DNA of 64,000 nt. It comes from Stenogyne calaminthoides. Lineage: Eukaryota > Streptophyta > Magnoliopsida > Lamiales > Lamiaceae. The stretch spans positions 23,330,622 through 23,394,621 of the forward strand of contig JBBCBC010000001.1 of NCBI GenBank assembly GCA_037126765.1, written 5' to 3'. Each line of letters begins with the position of its first letter. The stretch's first letter is position 1. The notes under the pieces were generated by a model. It did not search any database and was not told where the DNA came from. It saw only the letters and a program-made list of their open reading frames with translations. Made by a program: the position numbers and the translations under genes. Below, piece after piece: positions 44,091 through 56,600 of this stretch.

Positions 44091-45905
44091 TATTGGGGTT
44101 ATACGTGAAAGTATGATTTTACTTTGTTTAACCTATGTATTAAACACTTATTTACTGAAATAAATTGTTTATCACTGTTGTTTTAAATATGATTGAATGT
44201 TATATATATTTATTGCAAACCATTCGTAGCACGCGTTACATTGTAGTTAACGTGGTGATACCAGATCACAGAAGATCACGTTAACAGTTCCTTGTAAACG
44301 AGTGCGTGTTTCTCAACTTAGATAGATCCGAACAATCTATTGATAGAAGTTGATGTGTAAGACTCAGATTGACTTGTCTTGACCAAGAGATTACACTAGT
44401 GCATTCGATGCGCTGAAGCGGACCTACAGAGAAGATAAACTCATTCACACTGACTTAAGGGGTGAAGAGTTAGACCTCAGTGGTTGTTGATTTCTTAATC
44501 TCTGTCACTTAATAAGGACTGTGTGATTAGTAGTTATTGCTTTGACTTATAAATGGGAAGAGAATCATTGCGACTTCGATACCCTATATCTTGGGCAATA
44601 ATATTAATTGCACGACAGTTGCTAAATTAATACATAGAATTGTGTGCTTGCAATGTCTTGCTTGATTGGTCCCCTTGGTGGGCCCGGAACCTTTATCATA
44701 CCAAATCTTGCAAGTGGAATTAATTTTTCGGTATGGATAATAAAGTTGGGTTGTCCTTACTCCAAGGATAAAGATATTAATTAATATAAAGTTTTTCAGT
44801 GGCTTAATTAATTAACGGACTAAATAATCTTAAACACGAGAAATAATAACCGGGAGCCATATTACCGTAATATGGGTTAAGATTGGATAGTGCAATATTA
44901 ATTATATAGTGGTATTAATTAATATTAATGGGCTGAATTATATTGTGGCTCAATATTGGAATTCAGAAGTCCATTGGAAGATCCATCTTAATTCTCCTAA
45001 AGGCCCCTCAAGTAGCCCAAATAATAGTCCAATAAATAAAAGGTGCTTAAAATAAAATAAATTATTGTTGCATTATTTTTCCTTAGTTTTTTCGAAAATT
45101 TTGAGGAAAAAGAGGGAGAAGAATTTTCTTGAAAAGATTTTATGGAAAGGAGATAAGTATTCTTGGAATACAAAATTATCCCATAAATTTAAGAAATCTC
45201 CCACTTGGTTTCCTTAATGATGTTTCTCGAAAATTATAGAGTAATAATAGGAAGAAGGATTTTCTTGATTTTCTTGGAAAGATTTTATAAGATATGTATT
45301 CTTGGAATACAAGAATATCTCATAAATTCAAGAAAGATCCAATCTTGAGGATCTCCTATTATTTTCGAAAATTTGGCTAAATAAGGGTGTGAGATTTTTG
45401 TGGAAAAATACACATGGAAAGAAGAATATATGGGATATATTCAAGATTTCTTGGAGATCAAGAAAAGATCTTTCCTAACCCTATTTTGAGACCAAAATTT
45501 GATGAATTTTTTCATCCCCTACAGTTTCATGCGTTGGAAATATTAGAAATCCACAAAGGTGGTGCAACAATATTTTTATTTTCCTTTGTTTTATAAATCG
45601 TTCATCGGAGAACCTTCCACCGTAGTTATTGGACAGTGACTTGGGAATACTTGAGAATGACTTTTGGTGGGTATCCAGATACTTGATCATTTCTGTTTCA
45701 GATCGTCTCTCCAACGGGTACGTTTACGTAAACTCCTAGAAATTCCGCATGCTAGGATCTTTTACGTGAAATATTATTTGCATGTTGTTGTTGAATTGAT
45801 TATTATTTGAATTCACTTAGGTAAATTCATGCTAGTAATAATTGTTAATTTAAATTTGTATTTATGAGGTCATCCCGATAGATCCTGACATATGTTATCC
45901 CAACA
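44091..45905 (+). repeat. copia 5' LTR (1.8 kb)
   Basis: It starts TATTGGGGTTATACG (TG changed to TA) and ends CCCAACA. It is similar throughout to 341-2051 and 49727-51567. A primer-binding site follows, so it is the 5' LTR. It inserted into an L1 fragment. Confidence 0.92.
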
Positions 45906-45907
45906 AC

Positions 45908-45919
45908 TGGTATCAGAGC
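45908..45919 (+). other. copia primer-binding site
   Basis: TGGTATCAGAGC, complementary to the initiator tRNA-Met 3' end, lies two bases after the LTR. It is the standard copia minus-strand primer site. Confidence 0.93.
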
Positions 45920-47365
45920 CCTGGTTCAGGCTCTGATCTTTTAAACTGTAATTTAAATTGTTGTTCATTAAAATTAAAATTGGATAGTAGAACTGTTAGA
46001 TCTTTTTTGCAGGTATCCAATTGTCATGGTATTTTAATGTGCTTATTTACATGCAAATAAATTGTTGGTTTTTAATTCGATTCGTTCGGATTCGTTTTGC
46101 CTCGTGAGAAAATCCACGAGTAGATTAGGATTTGTTTGATTTGTTCAATGTAATAGACTAGTCTAGATCTAGGTTTATTTATTTTTCGTAAATAAATTGT
46201 AACCGGATCGTGAACGAAGGCGGAGACGAACAATTAAAAACGGATGTCCAAGTGCCCGGACGTACGCGAGTCAAGGCAGAGCACGTGGGCTAGGTCGAAT
46301 GCCTAGCGACCGCGCGCACCACCTGGACGGTCGCGAACGGGGCGAGGCGGATGCGCTGGGCGCGGGCCTGTTGGACGTCGGACGAGGCACGCTGTGTGCG
46401 CATGGCGTGCGTGACCCGGGCGTGCGGGGGCTATTTCGGACGTGGGGCGAAGGACCCCGGACGCGGACGCGTCCGGGCGATGCTCCGTGCGAATGTGCCG
46501 TGGGCGACGGGGCGAGATGGCCGATCCGGACCAGGGCGACTCGGTTCCGGGTCGTGAGCTGCTCGTTTTCTGGACGTCGTTCTAACCCAAAACGGAGGAC
46601 GTTTTAAAGAATTATTGCGGATTCAATGGGAGCTTTTCGAGATGAACGATGAAAGCAAAAGAAGGAACGATCTCTCAAGATCAAGATTTGGAATTTAAAC
46701 TATGACAATTGGATATATGTGCCCAACGTGATTTATTTAGTCTTGGTGCTTGTTTTAAATTCGTGCAATTTTATTTATTAAATGTGTTTGCATGATTAGG
46801 AATTGTCTAAAAGAAAATCTCACTTTCGAAAATTACTAAGTATGTTTTATTGACAAATTTTATTCTGGATAATAAAATTACGTCAAATTGACCTCCATGA
46901 TTTATTTAAATGTGAATTCTTTTGGAGAAATTTCCCCAACGGAACGGCCAAAAGATGGATTTCACATGAATAAATTTCCAAAAGGATGATTGTGAATTAT
47001 TATTAGTGGTGACGATGACCCTCCCAACGAGGCTCGTACAAAGCGAAGTAATAATTCTGTATTTAATCATGGTTATTACTTAGGTATAAAATTGATATGC
47101 ATATACTTCTCCGAAGTCCCTGTCAATTTTATATTGGTCAAGTGGGAGTCGACTATTAATTTTGAATTAAAGGTTTGTAACTGTTCTTGTTTGTAACCTG
47201 CTTGAATGTGTTTAAATAGACAATTCACCCAACGTGACCTATTTAAATTGTTTTGAGATGTCAGTTGATGCATGTTCATATTGTTTTGAGATTTTGATAT
47301 GAACAATGTGATCGAATTATGTGATAATTTTGTGTTTGCAAAATTATTGTTTATTTCAGTTCAGC
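45920..47365 (+). other. copia leader with GC-rich core
   Basis: 46195-46575 is sharply GC-rich (GGACGCGTCCGG, GGGCGACGGGGCG) between AT-rich flanks. Short open frames occur but look compositional. In such elements the long leader carries packaging signals. No recognised coding sequence. Confidence 0.6.
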
Positions 47366-48128
47366 ATGTCGCAACCTTTTAATCCACTGTTAATATACTT
47401 AAAGTGAATAGAATTGTATAGGAAACTATGTTTATTGGAAACGAAAAGTTATGATTGTCCTAACTGCAAAAAAGCACCAGTGGATTCTTGACACACCAAA
47501 ACCAGATGAGCCAACTGACGAGTTAAAAATGCGGGACTCGTCAGATCACCTTGCGAGAGATGTTGTCGCTGAAAATGGTGGAGGGCAACTCCGTAAGGGA
47601 TTACGTCCTTAAAATAGATGGCCCATCTGAATAAACATGAGTTTCTGGGTGCAGATTATGATCTGGAGACCCAGATCGATTTGGTACTCCACTCTCTGCC
47701 CAAAAGTTTTGAGCATTTTGGCATCACTAGCTGATTTGTTGCAAGCTTTGGTCACGGTAGAGACATTGATGGGGCACCAAACTCAAGCTTTGACGGCAAA
47801 TGGTCCGTCTTCATCTTCTAGGCCAAGGGAAGGTAAGAAGAAGAAGAGGACCAAAAGCCATAAGCAATCAAACTCAACCATTGCCAAGGGCAATGGTAAG
47901 ATGAGGAATTCTGGTGGTGTCAAGGAAAATCCAAAGGGGAAGTGCTTAAACTGCGGTGAAAGAGGACAATGGAGGTTTGCCTGTTCCAACCCCAAAAGGG
48001 CCGGAAAGAAAGGTAATTCTCACGCACTAGTTGTTGAAACTTGTTTAGCGGCGTATACTTCTCATTCGTGGGTAGTTGATACGGGATCTGCTAACCATGT
48101 ATGTTTCACGTTACGGGGTCCCAGCTGA
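47366..48128 (+). pseudogene. copia gag and protease, degraded
   Basis: The ATG near 47366 begins a gag that breaks within a few codons. Recognisable pieces in different frames include WILDTPKPDEPTDE and DYDLETQIDLVLHSLPKSFE. At 47935-47990 the nucleocapsid knuckle reads CLNCGERGQWRFAC: the usual CCHC has its His replaced by Gln, so zinc binding should fail. The protease motif SWVVDTGSANHVC, with the catalytic Asp in DTG, is at about 48068-48106, and the frame stops at 48128. Gag packages RNA and protease would cleave the polyprotein. Several frameshifts show that this copy could not make its own particle proteins. Confidence 0.85.
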
Positions 48129-48282
48129 CCCGACAACTTAGTGGGAGTGAGATCCCCATCACATGGGCAAGGTTACGTAAGTAACGGCTATTGCAATGCT
48201 ACGAAGGTAGCGGGTATTGCAATTCCACGAAAGTGGCGTTACTGCAAAGCTATGTTCTAAGATAAAATTTTAGTTTTAAGAG

Positions 48283-49485
48283 ATGTTCTTTACGTTCCAA
48301 TTTTTTTGGAAAAACCTTATTTCAGTTTCTAAACTATTTAATGATGGATATTTTGTTTGTTTTTCTAAGCAAGTTACTGCTTACCGTAACGATGTGCTTA
48401 TCTGTCATGGAACTTTGCGGAACAATCTCTATACAATTAGTTGTGCATCTTATAACACATCGATTGTTTCATGCAATAAGAGAAAACGTTCAGAAAACGT
48501 GAACGAGATACTTCTATAGCATCTAAGATTGAGTCATATTAATCTAAAAAGGATCCAAAGATTGGTGAAAGATGGTTCGTTGTCGGACCTACAGTTAGAA
48601 CCACTTCCAATCTGCGAATCATGTTTGGAGGGTAAGATGACCAAGAGGGCATTTGGATCCAAGGGGATTAGAGCCACATAAGTGTTGCAAATCGTTCACA
48701 CTGACGTGTGTGGTCCAATATCAACCAAAGCTAGAGGTTGCTATGAGTATTTCGTGACTTTCATCAATGATTACTCAAGGTTCGGGTACATTTTCCTCAT
48801 GAAACACAAATCGAAAACCTTTGATAAATTCAAGGAGTTCAAAGCCGAAGTAGAGAATCATAAGGAAAAGAGTATCAAGTTTCTACGATCTGATCATGGA
48901 GGCGAATACCTCAGCAATGAGTTTTTGAACTACCTGTCAGACGAGGGCATTGTTTCCTAGTTGACTGTACCCGGAACCCCTCAACAAAATGGGGTTGCAG
49001 AACGAAGAGATAGAACACTCTTAGAAATTGTCAGATCCATGATGAGTTATTCAGATCTACCCAAGTCATTTTGGGGTCATGCCTTGGAAACAACGACTTA
49101 CGTTCTAAATCTGGTGCCATCCAAATCAGTTCCCAAAATCCCTAAAGAGTTGTGGACCGGGTGCAAGCCCAGTCTGAGACATCTCAGGATTTGGGGGGTC
49201 CGACATACGTGCTAGACAAGGAAACCGGTAAGTTGGATGCACGCTCGGAACTAAGGTTGTTTATAGGATATCTCATGGGAACAAAAGGGTGCATGTTCTA
49301 TGGTCCCGAAGATCAAAAGGTGGTAATAAATACACACTTTAGATTTTTGGAAGAAGACTTTATGAACAATCGAAAGCCCAAAAGTGAGATTACCTTAAAT
49401 GAAATTAGAGGGCAAACTTCTATACCAACTGTACAGGTTGATATACCAAGCGTCACACCGACACAATCGAAACCTCATCGTAGTG
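48283..49485 (+). pseudogene. copia GAG-pre-integrase and integrase, cut by the gypsy insertion
   Basis: The GAG-pre-integrase zinc region HLRLSHINLKRIQRL ... ICESCLEGK spans 48520-48640, including a TAG at 48517-48519. Integrase follows with its three acidic residues all in place: HTDVCGP (about 48695), RSDHGGEY (about 48890) and GVAERRDRTLLE (about 48995). An in-frame TAG at 48958-48960 replaces the usual Gln before LTVPGTPQQNG, a single C-to-T change. A shift near 49200 leads to the zinc-finger-like, post-core region (GTKGCMFYGPEDQKVVINTH). The coding sequence stops at 49485, where the gypsy LTR begins. Integrase joins the cDNA to host DNA. Confidence 0.92.
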
Positions 49486-51859
49486 TGTTATAGCTGGAAT
49501 CGTCCGAACGTATGAACAATCACTCACAATGGAAAACAATAAACACAAACAAGAAAAAGAGAGATTTGGTGACCCAGTTCGTCAAATCGGACTACGTCCG
49601 AGGGCAATACCAAGCCAGGGATTTCACTAATATATATCTGCCTACGTACTAAGTTTTTCTTTTTTCTTCTAATACGCATTACAATGTGTATTTATAGACT
49701 ACGAAGTAGGTTAGCTTTCTTCATGGTGTTGGGATTATACTGGAAAGTATGCTTTTACTTTGTATAATCAAAACTGAATTTCGGACTTATTTACTGAAAT
49801 AAATTATTTATCACTGATGCTTTAAATATCATCGAATGTTACATATATTTACTGCATAACTGTTCAATAAATAGTACGTGTTACATTGTAGTTAATTTAG
49901 TGATATCAGATCACAGAAGATTAAATTAACAGTCCCTTGTAACCAAAAGTACACCATTCACGACCTAGATGGAAATGAACAATCCATCGTGAAAGGTTGA
50001 AGTGTAAGGCTCAGATTGGCTTGTCTTGACCAAGAGATTACACTAGTGCATGACTGATGCACTGAATAGGACCTACAGGAGGACAAATTCTTCAGAACTG
50101 AACAAGGAAGAATTAGACCTCAGTGGTTCGTTATTTCTTAATCTTCGTTCCTTAAATAGGATCACGTGTGGTAGGTAACTATTGCTTTGACTTATCATGG
50201 GTAGAGAATTAACGAGATTCAATACTTTTTATCTTGGGCAATATTATTGGTCACATGTGATTGCTAAGATTTAATACGAAGAATCGTGTGCAAGTACGCT
50301 TGTTCGATTTGCCCCCTTGGGAGGTTCATAAGATTTATCATACTAAATCTTGCAAGTGGAACTAGTTTCCGGTATGGATAATAATGTTGAACTGTTCCTT
50401 AACCAAGGACAAAATATATTAGTTAATGGAAAGCTACTTCAGTGGCTTGAATTAATTAATGGGCTAGATAATCTTAAACACGGGAAATAATAATCGGGAG
50501 CCATATTGACTGTAATATGGGTTAAGATGGATAGTGCAATATTAATTATGTAGTGGGATTAATTAATATTTATGGGCTTGAATAATATTGTGGCTCAATA
50601 TTGATAATTCAAGATCCAATGGAAGGTCCAATCTTAATTCTCCTAAAGGCCCCCTAAGTAGCCCAACATAAAGTCCAATAACTGAAAAAGGTGTTTAAAA
50701 TAAAATAAATATTGTTGCCTTATTTTTCCTCATAAATTCGAAAATTATGGATTAAAAGGGGAGAAAGATTTTCTTTGAATTTTGTTATGGAATGAAGATA
50801 TGTATTCTTGGAATACAAGATTATCTCATTAAATTCAAGAAATCTCCCACTTGGTTATCCATATAGTATTTTTCGAAAATCTTGAAATATAAAGGGCAAG
50901 AAAGATTTTCTTGATTTTCTTGAAAAGAAATTATGAAAGATATGTATTTCTTGAAATACAAGAATATCTCATAAATTCAAGAAGATCCAAATCTTGGATT
51001 CTTGTTCCCTATTATTTTTGAAATTTCCATAACAAAGAGAAGTTGGGATTTTTGTGGAATATTTTAATTATGGAGAAAAGAATATATGAGATATATTCAA
51101 GATTTCTTGGAGATCAAGAAAAAGATTTTCCCATATTATTTTATCCCAAAATTTTCGACCAACACCCTCTATAAATATGGGATGAGTGTTTCATTCCCAA
51201 GTACAATTCCATGTGCTGGAAAAATTAGTAAATCCACAAAGGTGGTGCAACAAAGTTTATTTTCCTTTTGTTAATTATTCGCGAGCATCCTACCACCGGA
51301 TTGTCGAGCAAGGATTAAGGGAATACTTGGGAAGGTTTTTCGGTGTGTTTAATCAACGAGACCATTACCATTCCAAGAGGTACGTTCACGTAAACTCGTA
51401 GAAATTCCGCATGCGTAGGATTTACGTGAATTGATTATATGCATGATTTGTTGTTGAATTATTATTTGAATTAATATAGGATTAATTCATGCTAGTAATA
51501 ATTATCAGAATTAAATTTGTATTTAAATATTTATCCCGAATAGATCCGTGCAACTTATTCCCCAACACATGGGCCGGGTGATCTCGGCCTTCTAGGGTTT
51601 CCTGCTCACTGGATAACAAACCCTTCCTTTTCGGCACCAAACTCATACATAGCTGGACTTTCCCTTGTTATGCCCTGAATATCTGCCTCCATAAATATTA
51701 CGCGATCTCATCCCATAATTCAGCCCATTCTCTATGGGAAAGTCGTTGGACTGGGGCGACCAGGCATGGATGGTCGTCCCCGAGGTGCTCGCTATAACTT
51801 GGTCGCTGACTCTGATGGTCGCCCTGGAGTGATCGCCTAGTCGTGGCGAGGCCACAACA
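49486..51859 (-). repeat. Tat gypsy 3' LTR, split by a solo copia LTR
   Basis: It begins TGTTATAGCTGGAATCG and ends GCCACAACA on the plus strand. It matches 62017-62517. It is interrupted at 49727-51567 by a copia LTR; the LTR proper is about 530 bp. Confidence 0.9.
49727..51567 (+). mobile_element. Solo copia LTR (1.84 kb)
   Basis: It starts TGTTGGGATTATAC and ends CCCCAACA. Both flanks are CATGG (49722-49726 and 51568-51572), a perfect 5-bp target duplication, and the homologous site in the other gypsy LTR (near 62253-62260) is empty. It is the same family as the LTRs at 341 and 44091. No internal sequence remains, so LTR-LTR recombination followed insertion. Confidence 0.95.
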
Positions 51860-51870
51860 ATTTCCCCCCG
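51860..51870 (-). other. Tat gypsy polypurine tract
   Basis: The minus strand reads CGGGGGGAAAT directly before the 3' LTR start. This is the plus-strand primer. Confidence 0.85.
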
Positions 51871-52240
51871 GGTCGCTAGCGAGATGGTCGTTGGTCGACC
51901 TGGTTCGTACATTGCGGTCACCTAGGGCGACGCCCGTCTGTGGGCCCGAGTAATTTCAACTGTTGCCTCGAGAAGGTAGACGATGACGTGACTCCTGCAG
52001 GTCATGATGGCGCGTGACCATCACGTCCCCGCTATTCTCGGGATTTAGCAAATTTTCGCCCCTTTTTTGAAAAAATATTTGCATTTGGGTCCCTGCCCTT
52101 CTTACAAATAGATCTCTTCGTCTTTGATTTTGGGACTTTGCTTCTTCAAGCGTTTCTCTGCAAGCTTTCACCCTTCGGTACTTTGTACGGCCAACTGGTA
52201 AGCGCAACCCTTCCTTCTTTTCTCTTCTACTTCTAGCACA

Positions 52241-54935
52241 ATGTCTATGTCCCCCGGTGGCCATCTGCGTCAGGTGGAGGGGGAGCCCTCCTTCACTGTT
52301 TCATCGGGGTCGGATTCCCCGGTGAGGGAGGTTTTATCAGGCAAAGCGTCGAGCGGCGGGGTTCAATCCAGCGGCTCCGATTGATCTGGAGGTATTTGGT
52401 CCCCTCGAGGATCTGGTGGTCCATACGCCGGAGCGGGGAGTGGGAGACCCTCTGGGCGACCCTCCTGAGGAGCCAGAGACCTCTTCTCGCCGTGACTAAG
52501 ACCATCCAGACTTTTTCGATTATGTAGCCTTTTGGTCCAGGTTCCACCACTGTCGACCACTTCATCCCGTAGTCCGTACTGCGACCAAGTCCAGATTTTT
52601 CATAAATGACGAGAAATACCGCTCCACAATGTCTGAGGCTGATCTGGACGCAGCTCATCGCCAATTTGAGACTCCGTGCGACGTGTTTTTCTATCGCCCG
52701 GATGAGTCCGAGAGGGCCGACCAGCCTCCAGAGGGTATGATCGCCATTCATGAGGTGGTCATGGATGCCGGACTTCGATTCCCACTCCACCCGGTGATCT
52801 CTCATCTACTGGCCGCCTGGCACGTTGCCCCGACGCAAATTACTCCGAACTGGTGGAGTTACCTTCTAGCGACTCTGATGGTGCTCGGCCAAGCTGGCCT
52901 TTATCGACTACCCACGCCAATGGAGGTGAACTATTTTTGGTCGTTGGTTGCCCAACATGGCCAGGAGGGTCATTACGCATTGAAGAATCATCCTGGCCGG
53001 CGGATTGTGTGGGGGAGAGTCAACAAGGTCAAAAACTGGCACCCCCGGTGGTGGTTTGTGGGGGGAGCTTGGCAAAGCACCTTCCCAGGTTCTGTTTCGG
53101 AGATTCCTATACCCACAGACTTCCAAGAGCGGGCTCCTCGTAAAGTCCATTCCTGTGGGGGTGTCAAGCATCTCCGTACTGATCTAATTTCCCTTGTCTC
53201 TCTTGCAGGTTTATTTGTTGCTGACGAGAGCCAGCTGAACTGGGACTTCGAGACTGCTCGCCGAATTACTTTCGACCATCCTTGGGAGGAAGGACACGTC
53301 GAGCTCTATAACTCTCCCTCCGAGAGGTTGTGGGGAGGGCTACAAACGTACCCTCGCGAGACCAGTCACCTTCTTGAGTCTCTTACGGAAAACTTTGTTT
53401 GAACCCCCTTTAGGATTCCCCTTTTAAATATTAAATGCGCTTTCTTACAGCTCCTTGCATATCCGTCCAAGCGATCGCCCCGACTGCCACACAAATGGCC
53501 TCCCGTCAGAATCCTGCACTCAACTTCTCTCGGACTGGGTCTGTGGCGTGGCCCACGTACTCGTCCCACAGGGGAACGGTGGAGACAGGAGGGTCCTCTC
53601 GGGCGGATCGCTCGAAGGATAAAAGGAAGGCCAAGGAGGGGCGAGAAGGTGCTCGCCCGTCCCATTCGGAGGGCTCCCCCATACGTAAGCGTGGCCGCAA
53701 GGGCGACCATTCCCCTCGCGCTTCTGGGGGTGGGAGCGCTTCCCAGCGTGAGCCCATCCTCACCGCCCTTTCCTGGGCGTAAGTTTTCTTTGAATGTCTA
53801 ACTCCCTTTACGTTTTCACAAATATCTGACTTGCTCTTGTCCTTACAGGTTTGTCAACTTCCCGCCGCCCGTGGCTGACTATCTTCGTTCGAAAATGCCC
53901 CCCATCATCGGGGTTTCGTCGGACTGGCCTTGGTACATGTGGCACTCCGTGCGAGACGTGCCCCGGTGTTGGTCTCTGGACGACCACCATGCCGCTTCTT
54001 CAAACAGTAAGGAGAACAACTTGTACACCGCCCTGATCTATTCTCAGAAAGAGGCCACGTTCCTCGAGCGGGTCGTCGAGCAGAATGATCATGACTTGGA
54101 GATCTCTTGCTCGGCCCTCGACGAGTAGAAGAAGAAGTTGGAGGAGGCGGTCGCGGCCATGTCTCGAATGGAAGTCGACTTGAAGGCTGCGCAGGAGCGG
54201 TCGGCCAAGCTAGCCTTGCAGGTGGCGGAGGTGAACATGAAACGGTGCGCTGAAGTCGATTCGCACCGCCTCAAGCTGGTAACGTTGCGGGGCCGGGTCG
54301 ATGAGCTTACTCGTCAATTGGCTGAGTCCCACGCCTTAGCGGTAGATTATGAAGCCAAGGTCGGAGAGCTCAAGCTCCAGATGTCGAAAGAGGCTTCCCT
54401 CCGTGCCGTCGACAACGTTGCGCTGGGGATCTTCTCCTACATCAGTGCCTATGCTGATGTCCTCCGGGTCATTTACCGTTGTGATCCCTCCTCTGACCAT
54501 TCCGTGCTCGTGGAGGATTTCAAGGCCTTTGTTGTCGATTTCCCGGCTGAGGTAGACGTGGTTCTCTTTGTGGCGGACTTGCTAGATTTTGGCATTGATC
54601 TATCATTTCTGGCCCCGGAGAGCAGGCTGGTGCAGTCGGGCAGGGGTTCCAACCACGAGGGATCCTCCGGGGAGGTGCATGTCGACCTCGAGGCATCGCC
54701 CGTGCCCCCGGCGGAGGTTGTCGGCAATGGTGCTACGGTGGCCACACCGGGTAGCGAGGTGGTTGGGAGCGAGGATCAGACGGGCGACCAGGCTATGACA
54801 AATAGGTCGGGGATGGTGTTTAGGGCCCCCTTTCTTTTGCTAAAGGCATCCTGGAAGATGTTATTTTTCTTTTCTGTTTTTTCTTTTCTATTTTCACATG
54901 TATGTTGCTTGGCCCTTCGGGGTATAATCTTGTAA
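52241..54935 (+). pseudogene. Tat antisense gene (Transposase_28-type protein), broken
   Basis: A plus-strand gene convergent with pol. A leader intron seems to run from GTAAGC at about 52198 to TTCTAG at 52236, with an ATG at 52241. The first frame stops at 52382. In other frames follow VAFWSRFHHCRPLHPVV and, from 52629, the conserved block MDAGLRFPLHPVISHLLAAW and QITPNWWSYLLATLMVLGQ, which resembles the Pfam family Transposase_28 (putative gypsy-type transposon). An intron appears at about 53780-53849 (GTAAGTTTTC...TTACAG), and another acceptor at 53450. The last exon has FVNFPPPVADYLRSKM, then a coiled coil of about 150 residues (LEEAVAAMSRMEVDLKAAQE onward); a TAG lies at 54126-54128. 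The protein's role is unknown in the family. Broken by several stops and shifts. Confidence 0.82.
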
Positions 54936-55440
54936 ATGGCCTTTATGCCTTTTTATTCTAATGAATGGATTGATCCTCTGAATTTGTCATTTCCGCGCAT
55001 TTACGTACTTGTCTCTTACTTTATTTCTTAGAAAGTCGGTCTTGCAAACTTGGACATGCACCGAAGACTATGTGTCATGCCTGTGTCCTAACCGTCGTTT
55101 GAATACGGTACGATGTTAATGGACTGTGTTTTGATCGTCTTATCTTATGTGATGTGTCTAAACTTTGGCTTAATCGTGTTATTGTGTTGTCTTTTGAAAA
55201 GACCGTCAAGCCTTGGCTGGCGGCCAATGCAATGACGACTTTGTGGACACGGGTTCCAAGTGATGCTTTCTCTCGTAGGTGGTCGACTTGGCAACCATCA
55301 CAAATGACTTGACCTTCATCGTCTATGTCATTCCTGGGGATGTTCTTAGACGACTTATTCTAAAAACTTGCGAGGAAATCCAAAAATGTAACTTTTTATA
55401 AAATATTTCGATTGAAAACTATCGAACTATTACAAAGTTT
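54936..55440. other. Spacer between antisense gene and pol end
   Basis: 3' non-coding sequence of two convergent genes. An AATGAATGG and T-rich stretch follows the plus-strand gene. No further gene. Confidence 0.6.
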
Positions 55441-56600
55441 TGATAGGCAAACTAGTAGGCGGGCTCTTAGCTGGCCCTTACTGATAGTACTTCTTGAGGT
55501 GGGCCGCGTTCCACGGATATTGCACCGGCGTGCCGTCCGGGTCTTCGATCTCGTATGCCCCGCTCGCCAAGCACCTGGATATTCTGAACGACCCCTCCCA
55601 GGTGGGGCCGAACACCCCTTTGAGTACCTAAGTACCTTTTTCAGGACGAGGTCGCCTTTCTTGAACTGTCGGAGCTTGACCTTTGAGTTGTAGTATTTTT
55701 CTGTTTGCATTTGTAGCAGGCATTTCTCAGGTTAGCCTCTATCTTTTTCTCTTCCAGCAGGTCCAAACTAGTCGTCATGGCCATGTCTTTACCGTTTGAG
55801 GCTTTGTTTCTTGTTCGGTGGCTCGGTATGGCGACTTTCGCTGGTATTACCGCTTCTGCTCCGAATACGAGGGAGTAGGGTGTTTCTCTTGTGGAAGTTC
55901 TGCAGGTTATCCTGTATGACCACAATACCTCGGGCAGTTCGCTTGCCCACCTGCCCTTTCCTCCTTCAAGTCGTGCTTTCAGTGTGTTTGATAATCTGTT
56001 GATCGCCTCGACTTGCCCATTGGATTGAGGATGGCAAGGGGTGGAGAAGAGCTTTGTTATCCTCCATTTCCTAAAGAACGCGTCGATCTTGAGTCTGTCG
56101 AATTGCTTTCTGTTATCAGATAGGATTGCTTGCGGGAGACCAAAGCGACAAATGATATTTTTCCATATTAATTTTATCACACTGTCCTGGTCGATCTTTG
56201 CGAGGGCCTCGGTTTTTGCCCACTTTGTGAAGTAATCGACTGCGACGAGGGCGAACCACACGGTACCTGGGGCAGTGGACAGGGGCCCGATGATGTCGAT
56301 CCCCCATTTTGCGAAAGGCCATGGACATCTTGATTGAGGGGGAAAATATTTGGCATCGGTGGCATGTCTTTGGGTATTTGAGGGCGTCCCTCTTTAGAGT
56401 TGGCTAGAAATATCCTTGTCGGATGGTTTTGTTGGCTAGGGATTGGCCTCCCATGTGGTTTCCGCAAATGCCCTCTTGGATTTCTCTCAGGATGGTTTGC
56501 CCCTCGGCCCTTGTCACGCATTTGAGTAGCGGGATGCTGAAACCCCGCTTGTACAAGTTGTCGTCGACAATCACATACCTTGCCGCTCTCATTTGCAATC
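55441..56600 (-). pseudogene. Tat gypsy integrase
   Basis: Reading leftwards: a zinc-binding HHCC region (NHMGGQSLANKTIRQGYF, then CHRCQIFSP) broken by a stop at about 56402 and by a shift. The core has its three acidic residues in VDYFTKWAKTEAL (about 56240), ILSDNRKQF (about 56110) and NGQVEAINR (about 55995). The region after the core (ETPYSLVFGAEAVIPAKVAI) and LLEEKKIEANLRNACYK follow. A shift leads to YYNSKVKLRQFKKGDLVLKK and the polyprotein end near 55470-55480. The core is nearly intact, but flanking shifts prevent a full polyprotein. The same C-terminal block is found in the folded fragment near 10 kb. Confidence 0.9.

Noticed and set aside
46299..46607. Protein-coding gene in the copia leader
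   Set aside because: The GC-rich stretch gives short open frames in two phases with no conserved motif; it lies between the primer site and gag, where a non-coding leader is expected.
53366..53763. Minus-strand frames opposite the Tat antisense gene
   Set aside because: They are shadows of the GC-rich plus-strand gene with its Transposase_28-like and coiled-coil content.
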